64,000 bases of DNA, taken from Raphanus sativus (taxonomy: Eukaryota > Streptophyta > Magnoliopsida > Brassicales > Brassicaceae). The notes under the pieces were generated by a model that saw only the letters and a program-made list of their open reading frames with translations, had not been told where the DNA came from and ran no database searches. Shown one piece after another: positions 55,541 to 64,000 of the stretch. Location of the stretch: contig NC_079511.1 in assembly GCF_000801105.2 (NCBI RefSeq), positions 24,017,792 through 24,081,791 of the forward strand, written 5' to 3'. Made by a program: the position numbers and the translations under genes. Positions within the stretch are counted from its first letter, which is position 1, and each line of letters begins with the position of its first letter.

Positions 55541-58500
55541 CTATTGGTAGAAGAGGCGAAGATGCATCGAGTTCCAGGCTCGTGGGACTGCCTCTCCGCG
55601 GGAAGTCTCGAGTCGGTAGACGCCTGGTCGAATGACTCGAGTGATCTTATAAGGTCCTTCCCAGTTGGTCCCTAACTTTCCAGCGTTAAGCTCCTTCGTG
55701 TTGTCGAAAACTTTACGGAGCACGAGGTCGCCGAGCTCGAGAGGGCGCGCTTTCACCTTCTTATTATAATAGCTCTCGATTTGGTTCTGGTAGTTTTGGA
55801 TCCGAAGAAGCGCCTGGTCGCGTTTTTCCTCGAGTTCATCAAGGGCATCGAGGAGCATATCTTGATTAAGCTCGACGAACTGCGGCATCTTGGCGCGCCG
55901 AAGACTCGTCACATTAACTTCGGCGGGGGCTATTGCTTCCATCCCGTAAGCAAGAGAGAAAGGGGTGGATTTGGTCGCACCGCGGGGAGTCGTTCGGTGC
56001 GACCAGAGGACGCCGTCCAGCTCGTCGGCCCAATGGCCTTTCTTGAGGTCGAGTCGCTTCTTGATTCCATCGATGATAATTTTGTTGGAGGATTCCGCCT
56101 GTCCGTTTCCTTGCGGGTAGCGAGGAGTCGAAGGGCTTAGGCGGATATTCCACTTGTTGCAGAACTCTTTGAAGTTTCCGGACATGAACTGAGAGCCATT
56201 GTCCGTTATGATCTCGTATGGCAAACCATGACGGCAAATGATGTTCTTCCAGACGAAAGTGCGGACTTCCTTGTCCGTTACCTGAGAGAATGCTTCAGCT
56301 TCAATCCATTTAGTGAAGTAATCGGTGAGGACCAGGATGAAACGACGTTGGCGTGAGTTCGGCATTGGCCCGATGATGTCCATCCCCCACCTCATGAACG
56401 GATAAGGGGCAGCAGATGTCCGCAACAGCTCAGTGGGACTGTGGATGCTCGGGGCATGACGCTGGCATTTGTCGCACCGACGAGCGTATGCCTCGCAGTC
56501 AGTGTTCATAGACGGCCAAAAGAATCCCAAGCTTCGAACCTTGAGGGCGAGTGCTCGGCCTCCCGAGTGGTTTCCTCCTGCTCCGTCGTGAGTTTCAGCC
56601 ATTACTCGGCGTACTTCATCGCCCTGGATGCACTTTAAGAGAACCTTATTCGCGGTCACTCGGTGGAGTTCGTCGTTCATGACGACGTAGTGGGCGCTGC
56701 GTCTCTTCAGGCGTCTCGCTGCCCACTTATCGTTCGGCAGTTCTTCTCGTACGAGATAATCTAGGAACTCGGCTCGCCAATCGACTGGGGTATTGTCATG
56801 ATCGGGCATCTCGGTGTCGGCTTGATCCGGCATCTCGGTTTCGGTTTGATCGGTGGTGGATCGTCGAGTTGTTGCAAAGATTGGGGCGATGGGAGAGCTT
56901 TCGTCGGAGGAAAAATTGATGCTTGGTCGATCAATCCGATGTATGGGTATCGTCCTTTTGACCTGGTCGTTTAGTTTGCTCCCGAGTGCGGCTAAGGCAT
57001 CGGCGCAAACGTTCTCTCCGCGAGGAACCTTGGTGAGTTCGAAGAAATCGAATTCCCTAGCAAGCTCCTGAACTACTCGGAGATACGCATCCATTCTATC
57101 ATTGCGAGCATCGTAGTCACCGCTAAACTGGCTAGCGACGAGCTGCGAGTCGCAATAAGCACTCAAGCGTTTGGCTTTGACGGCTCGGGCGAGACGAAGA
57201 CCGGCGATCAACGATTCATATTCTGCCTCGTTGTTAGAAGCCGGGAAGCCGAAACTGAAAGACTGGCGGATGAGTTCTCCTGTTGGCGATTGAAGCTGGA
57301 CCCCAGCACCGGATCCTTTACTCGTCGATGATCCATCGACATGAAGAATCCAATTGGGACTCGGGACGTCGAGGTCTTGTGCAAGATCTGGCGTGAGCTC
57401 GACAAGGAAGTCGGCGAGGACTTGAGATTTGGCGGCTGTTCGACATTTGTACGTAATGTCAAGCTCACTCAGTTCGATTGCCCACTTGGTCAGCCGGCCG
57501 GCTCTGTTGGGATTTTGCAGGACGGTACGGAGCGGTTGGTCGGTCAGAACTTCGATAGAGTGTGACTGGAAGTAGGGTCGTAATTTCCTCGCGGAGTCGA
57601 CGACGGCCAGAGCCAGATTCTCAAGGGTTGGGTATCGGGTCTCCGGGCCGGTCATGCGTCTGCTCGTGTAAAAAATCGGACGCTGCTCGCCGCGATCCTC
57701 CTTGATCAAGACACTGCTGACGGCTGCCGAGGAGACAGCGATATAGAGAGACAAAACGTCTCCTACGTCCGGCTTGGCCAAGACGGGAGGAGTTGTCAGG
57801 TATTGCTTGAGTTGAATGAACGTGTCCTCGCACTTGTCGTCCCAAATGAACTTCTTGTTCCCTCGGAGGAGATCATAGAAGGGGAGACACTTATCGGTGG
57901 ATCGGCAGTTTCTCGGACTCGGGAGATTCAGGACTGCTGAGATCTGTTTCGGGTTAGCTTTGATTCCTCGTTGCGTGACCATGTAACCAAGGAATTCACC
58001 CGAGGAGACGCCAAAGGTGCACTTTGCGGGATTCAACTTCATCCCGTACTTGTTTAGGATGGCGAAGCATTCCTTTAAGTGTGCTAAGTGGTCGTCGGCT
58101 CGGAGCGATTTGACGAGCATGTCGTCGATATAGACTTCCATTGTCTTCCCAAGCTGCTCGGCGAACATTTGGTTGACAAGCCGTTGGTAGGTTGCTCCAG
58201 CATTTTTCAATCCGAATGGCATCACCTTATAGCAGTAGGTTCCCCGATCGGTGATGAAAGCAGTTTTCTCCCGGTCGTCCGGGTGCATTAGGATCTGGTT
58301 GTAGCCCGAAAAGGCATCCATAAACGTCAACATCTCGTTACCGGCCGTCGATTCGACTAAGCGATCGATGCTAGGCAACGGGTAGCTGTCCTTAGGACAT
58401 GCTTTGTTGAGGTCGGTAAAGTCGACGCAGACGCGCCATTTACCGTTCTTCTTCTTGACGACCACCGGGTTGGCTAGCCATTCCGGGTAACGAACTTCAG

Positions 58501-61393
58501 TGATTGAACCGGCACCGAGTAGACGCTCGACTTCCTCTGCGACTGCTTTGGATCGCTCTGGTCCCAACTTTCTTCTTTTCTGCCGGATGGGTTTGAAGTT
58601 GGGATCAACATTGAGTTCGTGGGTTGTGATAGCCGGATCGATTCCCTTCATATCAGACATCGTCCAGGCGAACGTGAACAGGTTTTGCTTAAGGAACTCG
58701 AGAATCTTCTGCTGCATTTCGTCGGGTAGAAATGCGCCTACTCGGACTGATTTGCTCGGGTCCGACTCGTCAACTGGTACTTCGAGAACCTCTTCCTTTT
58801 GCGGGCAGACTTTGCTCGTGGGAGGAGAGACCGAGTTGACAAGTGATTGGGAGCGCTGGATTTTAACCGTGGCGATCAGGAGGTCCCGCGCGGCTTGCTG
58901 ATCACCCTTCAGAGTTCTGATCGACCCGTCTGATCCTAGGAACTTAACACACTGATGATACGTTGATGCGATTGCTCGCATTGAATGCAGCCATGGGGTG
59001 CCGAGTATAACGTGGTAAGGGGCTTTGGAGCCGACCACAGAAAATTTGACCGTCCGAGTGACTCCGCAGGCGTGAACCGAGAGGCGGATCGTGCCCGCGA
59101 TTACTTCTGACGAGCCGTTGAACCCTGTCAGGGTCCGAGTAGAAGGCTTGACGTCATTGAGGTCAATTCCCATCTTTACGAGGGTTTCGCGAAAGATGAT
59201 ATCGACCGAGCTCCCGGTATCGATAAGTACTTTTGTGACGTCGTACTTGTCGACACCGAGCACGACGAGCAAAGGATCGTTGTGAGGGAGGTGCACGCCG
59301 AGTGTATCGTCAGACGAAAAGGTAATCGGCTGATCGTCTACTTGCTTCTGGGGCCATCGTTGGGAAGTAGTAGCTTGCCTTCGGTGGTCTTTGACTGCTC
59401 TAACTGAATCGCCGCAGGGAGGCGATCCGCCCATAATGACATTTATCCGGGGACGAGTTTGTGCTCGCTTTGCGCGGAGCACATCGCGAAGGTCGTTACT
59501 CGTTTCGGCAGTATCCCTTTTCTTGCGGTTGAGGGTTGTCCGCAGATCGCCGATCTTCGCGTTGAGTTTGTCTCGCAAATCGCAGTTCGGCTTCTCAGCG
59601 GACTGCTGGTGAGAGGACTCTCGCGCCGAAGCTCTCGCGGCTCGATTTGAGTCGATCTGCAGGCGGAGATCGGTGGAGACCGGTGTTTCTACGGTAGTGG
59701 GTCGGAGCTTTCGCTCGAGGAGGGATCGGAGATCCGCAGTGCTGTCTAGGTTTTTCGTGTCGTCGTCTTCTTCAGACGAGGACCCGGATTCGTTCTCCCC
59801 TTGCGGTTGGGCGCGGATCACTTCGATGCGCTGGCGATTGGTCGGCTGATCGTCATCTGCCGAGTCGTCGTCATCATCGGTCTCTCGGGCAGCTTTCTCC
59901 GTATCCTTCGACTGTTTGTCGTTTTTACGGTTCTTGCCCTGCGATTTACGCTGAGCCTTCTTGTCTTTGTTCCTGCTCCAGCTGTTTTCTCCTTTTGGCT
60001 TGGGTTTAGGCGGCTGGATCTTGTAATCCCCGCTTTCGATCGAGGAGAGGAACTGGGCGTAGAGGGATTTGCACTCGGTCGTGTCGTGTCCCTTCACGTC
60101 GTGATACTTGCAATGCTTCGTGAGATCGATGGGAGTTCTGGTCGGTCCTGGAGCCGAATCGACTTTAGCCACGACACCAGCACTCGGGGTACTGGGAGAT
60201 GCATCTGGAGAGTCGGTCTCTCGCTGGTAAACATTCCACTTTTTATCGTGCATGACCATGGTTGAGACAGGGGCGTTGTTCTCGTCCACGACGTAGAGGA
60301 GACCTCCTTTTTTGCCGCCGTTATCAGCCGGCGCGTGCTGGCGTGGCTCTGGCCGAGCACCCGCATTTTTGGCTGCAACCGGCTTGGCAGCGTTCTGCTT
60401 CCGAATTATTGCCTTGGTGTCTTCTTCCATTCGGATGAAATTGTGAGACCGGGCAATAGCATCGGGAAGCGAAGTCGTGGGGTTGGAATACAGGTCCTTA
60501 CGAAACTTCGAGTTGACGAGGAGAGTGTTCATCAAAGCGTTGATAGCGATGTGATCAGGGACGTCGACTCGGGAAACGATCGTCTTGAACTTTTCCATGT
60601 AGTCCTTGAGGCTTTGGTCCTTCGTTTGCGCCATATTCCACAGGCTGGAAGCGGTCGCTGCTCGCTTGGTAAACATGATGTAAGTCTTGAGGAATACAGC
60701 TGAGAGGTCTCGGAAACTGCGAATCGAGTTCTCGCTGAGCTGCGAGAACCAGGTTAGCGCTTGTTCGTTGAGGGTTTCGACGAAGAGCTGACAGTATCCC
60801 GCGTCCTTCTCTTCGTCGGAAAGGCGAGCTCTGGCCATAGCTATGTTGAAGGCTGTCAGGTGCTCGACGGGGTCGCCACCGGGCTTGTACTCGGGGAGGC
60901 GGAGCTTCTCTATTTTGCGGAGCTGGACCCTGGTTAGCTCGCTAGCGAAGGGCGAGCGCGAAGTGGAGGCGATGACGCTGTCGATCTGAGGGGCTGCACT
61001 CGTCGCTTGGTGGATCTGCGAGCTCATTTGTTGAAGGCTGAGTTTGAGCTCAGCGATCTCGCGAATCGTCGTCGGATCTGCTGTCGTCGAAGTAGGGTAG
61101 ACTGCAGGGGGCCCGTTTGGGTCAGCGTCGTCGACGGCGCGGTCCTCCGCCGGCGTTGGGGGGAAGAGATGCCGGCAGACTGGCTGGGAACGGTTTGTAG
61201 GTCCAGCAGGAGCGGTGAGAGCAGCTACAAGGGCAGCGAGCTGCTCGTTTGTTGTCTTCTGAACTTCTTCTTGATGTGCGAGACGAGCCATCACGGAGCT
61301 CATGAAGTCCGATGAGAGAAAGGGAGGAGGAGGCGGAGGCGTAAGCTCGGACGCTTCGCCGGAAGTGCCGGGGTTCGAGTCACCAATCGTCAT
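55541..61393 (-). CDS. Gypsy gag-pol polyprotein (Tat type), 1950 aa, with a gap in the RT-RNase H connection
   Basis: One uninterrupted frame. Gag is about residues 1-430 (LRLPEYKPGGDPVEHLTAFN, ALTWFSQLSENSIRSF). A charged linker with poly-Asp follows. The protease has VLIDTGSSVDIIF. Reverse transcriptase has WRVCVDFTDLNKACPKDSYP and the catalytic YIDDMLVKS. RNase H type 1 has FYTSRRMTGPETRYPTLE, and a second RNase H has WILHVDGSSTSKGSGAG and NNEAEYESLIAGL. Integrase has the HHCC region (CDKCQRHAP), DDE blocks (RWGMDIIGPMP, TDNGSQFMS, GQAESSNKII) and a C-terminal GDLVLRKVF...WEGPYKI. Just after NLPSPRN the usual block of about 20 residues before RSTDKCLPFYDLL is missing without loss of frame. 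That may impair the enzyme. There is no chromodomain. Confidence 0.93.
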   Translation of the reverse strand: MTIGDSNPGTSGEASELTPPPPPPFLSSDFMSSVMARLAHQEEVQKTTNEQLAALVAALTAPAGPTNRSQPVCRHLFPPTPAEDRAVDDADPNGPPAVYPTSTTADPTTIREIAELKLSLQQMSSQIHQATSAAPQIDSVIASTSRSPFASELTRVQLRKIEKLRLPEYKPGGDPVEHLTAFNIAMARARLSDEEKDAGYCQLFVETLNEQALTWFSQLSENSIRSFRDLSAVFLKTYIMFTKRAATASSLWNMAQTKDQSLKDYMEKFKTIVSRVDVPDHIAINALMNTLLVNSKFRKDLYSNPTTSLPDAIARSHNFIRMEEDTKAIIRKQNAAKPVAAKNAGARPEPRQHAPADNGGKKGGLLYVVDENNAPVSTMVMHDKKWNVYQRETDSPDASPSTPSAGVVAKVDSAPGPTRTPIDLTKHCKYHDVKGHDTTECKSLYAQFLSSIESGDYKIQPPKPKPKGENSWSRNKDKKAQRKSQGKNRKNDKQSKDTEKAARETDDDDDSADDDQPTNRQRIEVIRAQPQGENESGSSSEEDDDTKNLDSTADLRSLLERKLRPTTVETPVSTDLRLQIDSNRAARASARESSHQQSAEKPNCDLRDKLNAKIGDLRTTLNRKKRDTAETSNDLRDVLRAKRAQTRPRINVIMGGSPPCGDSVRAVKDHRRQATTSQRWPQKQVDDQPITFSSDDTLGVHLPHNDPLLVVLGVDKYDVTKVLIDTGSSVDIIFRETLVKMGIDLNDVKPSTRTLTGFNGSSEVIAGTIRLSVHACGVTRTVKFSVVGSKAPYHVILGTPWLHSMRAIASTYHQCVKFLGSDGSIRTLKGDQQAARDLLIATVKIQRSQSLVNSVSPPTSKVCPQKEEVLEVPVDESDPSKSVRVGAFLPDEMQQKILEFLKQNLFTFAWTMSDMKGIDPAITTHELNVDPNFKPIRQKRRKLGPERSKAVAEEVERLLGAGSITEVRYPEWLANPVVVKKKNGKWRVCVDFTDLNKACPKDSYPLPSIDRLVESTAGNEMLTFMDAFSGYNQILMHPDDREKTAFITDRGTYCYKVMPFGLKNAGATYQRLVNQMFAEQLGKTMEVYIDDMLVKSLRADDHLAHLKECFAILNKYGMKLNPAKCTFGVSSGEFLGYMVTQRGIKANPKQISAVLNLPSPRNCRSTDKCLPFYDLLRGNKKFIWDDKCEDTFIQLKQYLTTPPVLAKPDVGDVLSLYIAVSSAAVSSVLIKEDRGEQRPIFYTSRRMTGPETRYPTLENLALAVVDSARKLRPYFQSHSIEVLTDQPLRTVLQNPNRAGRLTKWAIELSELDITYKCRTAAKSQVLADFLVELTPDLAQDLDVPSPNWILHVDGSSTSKGSGAGVQLQSPTGELIRQSFSFGFPASNNEAEYESLIAGLRLARAVKAKRLSAYCDSQLVASQFSGDYDARNDRMDAYLRVVQELAREFDFFELTKVPRGENVCADALAALGSKLNDQVKRTIPIHRIDRPSINFSSDESSPIAPIFATTRRSTTDQTETEMPDQADTEMPDHDNTPVDWRAEFLDYLVREELPNDKWAARRLKRRSAHYVVMNDELHRVTANKVLLKCIQGDEVRRVMAETHDGAGGNHSGGRALALKVRSLGFFWPSMNTDCEAYARRCDKCQRHAPSIHSPTELLRTSAAPYPFMRWGMDIIGPMPNSRQRRFILVLTDYFTKWIEAEAFSQVTDKEVRTFVWKNIICRHGLPYEIITDNGSQFMSGNFKEFCNKWNIRLSPSTPRYPQGNGQAESSNKIIIDGIKKRLDLKKGHWADELDGVLWSHRTTPRGATKSTPFSLAYGMEAIAPAEVNVTSLRRAKMPQFVELNQDMLLDALDELEEKRDQALLRIQNYQNQIESYYNKKVKARPLELGDLVLRKVFDNTKELNAGKLGTNWEGPYKITRVIRPGVYRLETSRGEAVPRAWNSMHLRLFYQ

Positions 61394-61420
61394 ATCGGTC
61401 TAGGAAACGTTACTCTGATC

Positions 61421-61439
61421 GGCCCCACGGTGGGCGCCA
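61421..61439 (-). other. Primer-binding site of the Gypsy element
   Basis: On the minus strand TGGCGCCCACCGTGGGGCC begins 2 bases after the 5' LTR. This is the primer site commonly seen in Tat-lineage elements. The matching tRNA (possibly Arg) was not checked. Confidence 0.85.
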
Positions 61440-61441
61440 AT

Positions 61442-61951
61442 TGTTTAAGGTGAGTTTGGTCAACAGAAAATAGAAGAACTTAAGAGTGGGATGAACGGAG
61501 ACGTTTTATTAGAGTCGGAATAACGAGGGTACAAGAGTAAGAAAACCGGCTAGTCGATGCTCGGTAAGCTCCTAGCCGGAAGTACAAGAGAGAGCGGCGA
61601 GATACAAAGAGAATAATGGAAAACTCTAATCTAGCCGCAAGTCTGTGTGTCTAAGTGGTGATACCCTTCCTTCTTGTCCTCAACTCCTTATATAGTCTCC
61701 TAGGTTGGTTAGTCTCGACCTAATTCGCTTCCCTTTGGTCATGGGCTTTTCGATGTACAGGCCCAATCGGGATGACTGCTCGGCCCGAGCTGTTTGGTTG
61801 CTCGCTTCGGCTGCTCGTCCTCTAGTTAAAGTAGTCACGAGCCGAGTCGGGGTCAGTCGAGGAGCCGACGCCGAGCCGACCGCTCCCTCCTTGATGGTAA
61901 TGGGCCTCCTGTTCGCTGGGCCTTGTGGGTGGTGACAATCCATCCCCAACA
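61442..61951 (-). repeat. 5' LTR of the Gypsy element
   Basis: 510 bp, the partner of 50433-50942, followed on the right by the target duplication CTCTT (61952-61956). Confidence 0.95.
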
Positions 61952-61956
61952 CTCTT

Positions 61957-62306
61957 GGAGTTTGTTTTTAGTTATGGTGGATCATGGCAACAAAAGGATG
62001 CGTTTTCTTTCTTTCCAAAAGATAAAATATTTACTGATGAGCCCTTTTATTAATTACTTTCATTTCAAATTACCTTTAAAAGGAAACTTTTGCATCCCTG
62101 GTCCATCTCCTCTTCAACCTGCAACATCATTTCTGACTTTCTTCAAACGTTAACTCACAAAAAGACAGAGACCAAAACTTTCTCTTCCATCTTCATCTTC
62201 TCCAGAGATAGAGAGACAGAAAAGAACAAAACTTTATCTTCCAGCTTCATCTTCGTTTCCTTGTGAAAAGAACCCATTTTTCAAAAACCCCTGTTTCACC
62301 ACCTCC
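61957..62306 (+). promoter_or_regulatory. 5' region of PMD-E
   Basis: It shares several blocks with the region before PMD-B. It also has a short tandem duplication in the leader: ACAAAACTTTCTCTTCCATC at about 62175 and a close copy at about 62226. It probably includes the promoter and 5' UTR. The Gypsy element ends 355 bp upstream of the start codon. Confidence 0.55.
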
Positions 62307-64000
62307 ATGGACGACTCTGAATCTTCTCTTCCGGACTTAAAGGCTCTGTCTTTGAGCGTTTCCTTCCCTGGGTGGAGAAAGGCGACCCCAGCTTTCAAGT
62401 CTTGGGCTATAAATATGTCATCTTTGCACAGACCCACATGGCAAAAAGCTGGAATCTTTGAAGCAGTTATAGCATCCATGAAAGTATTCGACAAAAACAA
62501 AGATCTCGTTCTGGGTATTTCTGAGAGATGGTGTCCCGACACCAAAACCTTCCTCTTCCCCTGGGGTGAAGCAACGGTAACGTTAGAGGATGTCATGGTT
62601 CTTCTAGGGTTCTCTGTTTTGGGTTCCCCTGTTTTCGCTCCTCTGGATGGCTCAGGAGAGAAGACTGTGAGGGAACTGGGGAAAGAATGGCTCAAGATTA
62701 AGAAAGATAACAATGTCAGTTTCGTAACTCAAGTCACATGGACGGGGAGGTTCATGGGCAGTGGGGATGAGCTTGAGCATGCGGCTTTTCTTGCGTTGTG
62801 GCTTAGCTACTTTGTGTTCCCAACAAAGTATAGCCATCTTGTTAGACCTGTTTTGCCAATTGCTGTTCATCTTTCGAGAGGTACTAGGATTGCTCTTGCT
62901 CCACCTGTTCTTGCTCACCTTTATGAGGAGCTCACTCTATTGAAAGACCACATCAGAGGTTTCAACATGGCAATAGGGGTTAACACCAAACTTGAGTTGA
63001 GTTCATTGTTTAAGTTGGTTCAAGTTTGGACATGGGAGAGGTTCAGGGAGCTACGTCCCAACAACAGTAATCTGTTGCTGCAAGGTGAGCCAAGGTTGGC
63101 TCTTTGGGATGAAGAGAAACTAACGAGAACAAGGAGCACTGTGAGGAAGAGTACAAAGAACATTGTGAGGAAGATACTGGCAAACTCGACGATGGATAGT
63201 TTTGAGTGGCGTCCCTACACAAAAGCTGTGAAGAACTGGACGTTTCCTCTGTTTTACCCTGAGGAAGCAATGTGGGTTCCTGTTGGTCCTGATCTTGATG
63301 AGGAGCTCATCTCCTTTGCTAGATGCGTCAAGGTGTCTGAGCTCATTGGAATTCACAGTGTGGAACACTACTTTCCAAACCGAGTTGCTTCACAGTTTGG
63401 ATTGCTTCAGGATGTTCCTTGTCCTGTTAACATGAACAACCTCTTCAAAGAGGCAGCTTGGGATGAGTACAGCAAGCCTATTGATGGATTGAGATTGTAC
63501 ATCCCTTCTCGTTCTTCAGTTTCTTGTTTTACTTCAATGTTCTGCGAGTGGTGGAGGAAGAATAATCGAGCTGCTGAATCATTGACACCAAGAAACATCA
63601 TAGGTGATGGTGATGATGATACATCTGAGCCTGTTCCTTCTTGTTCTAAGAAACAGAAGTCAATGAAGCGAGTTTGTAAGGACAGTGAGAGTCATATGGT
63701 TCCATCAGAGAAGGATGAGGAAGATGATAGCTTAACCATTGCTCAAGTAATGAGTTTGAGAAAGAAGAATAAAGCTATGTGCTGCTCATCTGATGAAAAC
63801 CACTCCTTAGATCCTCCTCATAAGGCACTGCCATTAAGAGAAGTGCTTCAAAAGCTGGGAAAAGAGTTTCCTGAAAAACTCAAAAGGTCTAGAGATCTTC
63901 GAACACCGACAGATGTGAGATGCGAGATTGCAGATTCTGGTGGATCAGCTTCAAGAGAAGCGCCACTTAATGAGCTGTTTCAGAAGGAGGAAGTAGTGAA
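62307..64000 (+). CDS. PMD-E: plant mobile domain protein, cut by the window end
   Basis: The frame is open for 564 codons from MDDSESSLPDLKALSLSVSF to the window edge, with no stop or frameshift seen. Its start fits the position of the PMD-B start. Core blocks are SSLHRPTWQKAGIFEAVIAS, WCPDTKTFLFPWGEATVTLE, VMVLLGFSVLGSPVFAPLDG, LEHAAFLALWLSYFVFP, RGTRIALAPPVLAHLYEEL, LFKLVQVWTWERF, FEWRPYTKAVKNWTFP and VEHYFPNRVASQFG. The charged C-terminal region starts around residue 440 (SEPVPSCSKKQKSMKRVCK), followed by EEDDSLTIAQVM. It is closest to PMD-B over its whole length and shows what the B protein looked like. It is probably functional if the missing 3' end is intact. Confidence 0.88.
   Translation, partial: MDDSESSLPDLKALSLSVSFPGWRKATPAFKSWAINMSSLHRPTWQKAGIFEAVIASMKVFDKNKDLVLGISERWCPDTKTFLFPWGEATVTLEDVMVLLGFSVLGSPVFAPLDGSGEKTVRELGKEWLKIKKDNNVSFVTQVTWTGRFMGSGDELEHAAFLALWLSYFVFPTKYSHLVRPVLPIAVHLSRGTRIALAPPVLAHLYEELTLLKDHIRGFNMAIGVNTKLELSSLFKLVQVWTWERFRELRPNNSNLLLQGEPRLALWDEEKLTRTRSTVRKSTKNIVRKILANSTMDSFEWRPYTKAVKNWTFPLFYPEEAMWVPVGPDLDEELISFARCVKVSELIGIHSVEHYFPNRVASQFGLLQDVPCPVNMNNLFKEAAWDEYSKPIDGLRLYIPSRSSVSCFTSMFCEWWRKNNRAAESLTPRNIIGDGDDDTSEPVPSCSKKQKSMKRVCKDSESHMVPSEKDEEDDSLTIAQVMSLRKKNKAMCCSSDENHSLDPPHKALPLREVLQKLGKEFPEKLKRSRDLRTPTDVRCEIADSGGSASREAPLNELFQKEEVV

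Larger units (their letters stand above)
50433..61951 (-). mobile_element. Full-length Ty3/Gypsy retrotransposon, Tat/Ogre lineage, 11.5 kb
   Basis: Two 510-bp LTRs (50433-50942 and 61442-61951, TGTTTAAGG...CCCAACA) are flanked by a perfect CTCTT duplication (50428-50432 and 61952-61956). Gag-pol (61393-55541) runs on the minus strand with the order reverse transcriptase, RNase H, second RNase H, integrase. A dual RNase H plus an extra antisense gene between pol and the 3' LTR (51479-54666, plus strand) marks the Tat/Ogre group. I count four differences between the LTRs (about 0.8 percent), so it is young, although older than the Copia copy. The interior is markedly richer in GC than the host sequence. 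Confidence 0.95.

Noticed and set aside
55781..61315. Many plus-strand frames opposite the Gypsy gag-pol
   Set aside because: GC-rich antisense shadows of the 1950-codon polyprotein. Unlike 51479-54666 they show no splice structure or domain.

Overview
The window is nuclear DNA of a flowering plant, almost certainly a Brassicaceae species (Brassica-like). The grounds are an exon-by-exon match to the exon-junction-complex gene Y14, plant introns, several plant mobile domain (PMD) genes, and Brassicaceae-type Helitrons, hAT elements, LTR retrotransposons and a TRIM. From memory, Arabidopsis has Y14 at At1g51510, followed by an RRM gene and a PMD gene nearby, so the host genes here look collinear with that chromosome-1 segment. 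This synteny was not checked.

Layout. 1-4150 is gene-poor, AT-rich sequence with a partial hAT MITE at the left edge, a Stowaway-type MITE (1138-1387) and a complete 573-bp non-autonomous hAT element (2557-3129). 4228-6028 is Y14 on the minus strand (4 coding exons, 199 aa). 7071-27448 is a composite Helitron insertion between Y14 and its divergently transcribed neighbour, an RRM protein gene at 27623-29519 on the plus strand. Outer Helitron H2 carries a decayed fragment of a HMG-CoA reductase gene and was itself hit by a 2.5-kb hAT element. Inner Helitron H1 (14868-27442) sits 6 bp inside the 5' end of H2. It has apparently intact genes for the Rep/helicase and an RPA1-like protein, plus an F-box-like gene.

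30490-64000 is a tandem cluster of five PMD genes or relics (A-E). A is truncated and frameshifted. B would be a 762-codon gene but is broken by a solo LTR (32514-33000) and a very young 8.8-kb Copia element (34176-42963). C (46002-48200, 732 aa) is intact. D is decayed. E is open from 62307 to the window edge. Part of the RRM gene is duplicated in front of C, so the duplicated unit was RRM 3' half plus PMD. A TRIM (44071-44913) and an 11.5-kb Ty3/Gypsy element of Tat/Ogre type (50433-61951), with a spliced antisense gene, fill the spaces.

Three quarters or so of the window is transposon-derived. Target-site duplications and nesting give a relative order of insertion. The probably functional host genes are Y14, the RRM gene, PMD-C and PMD-E. 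No rRNA, tRNA or CRISPR feature was seen. All exon coordinates come from reading splice consensus and frame by eye.
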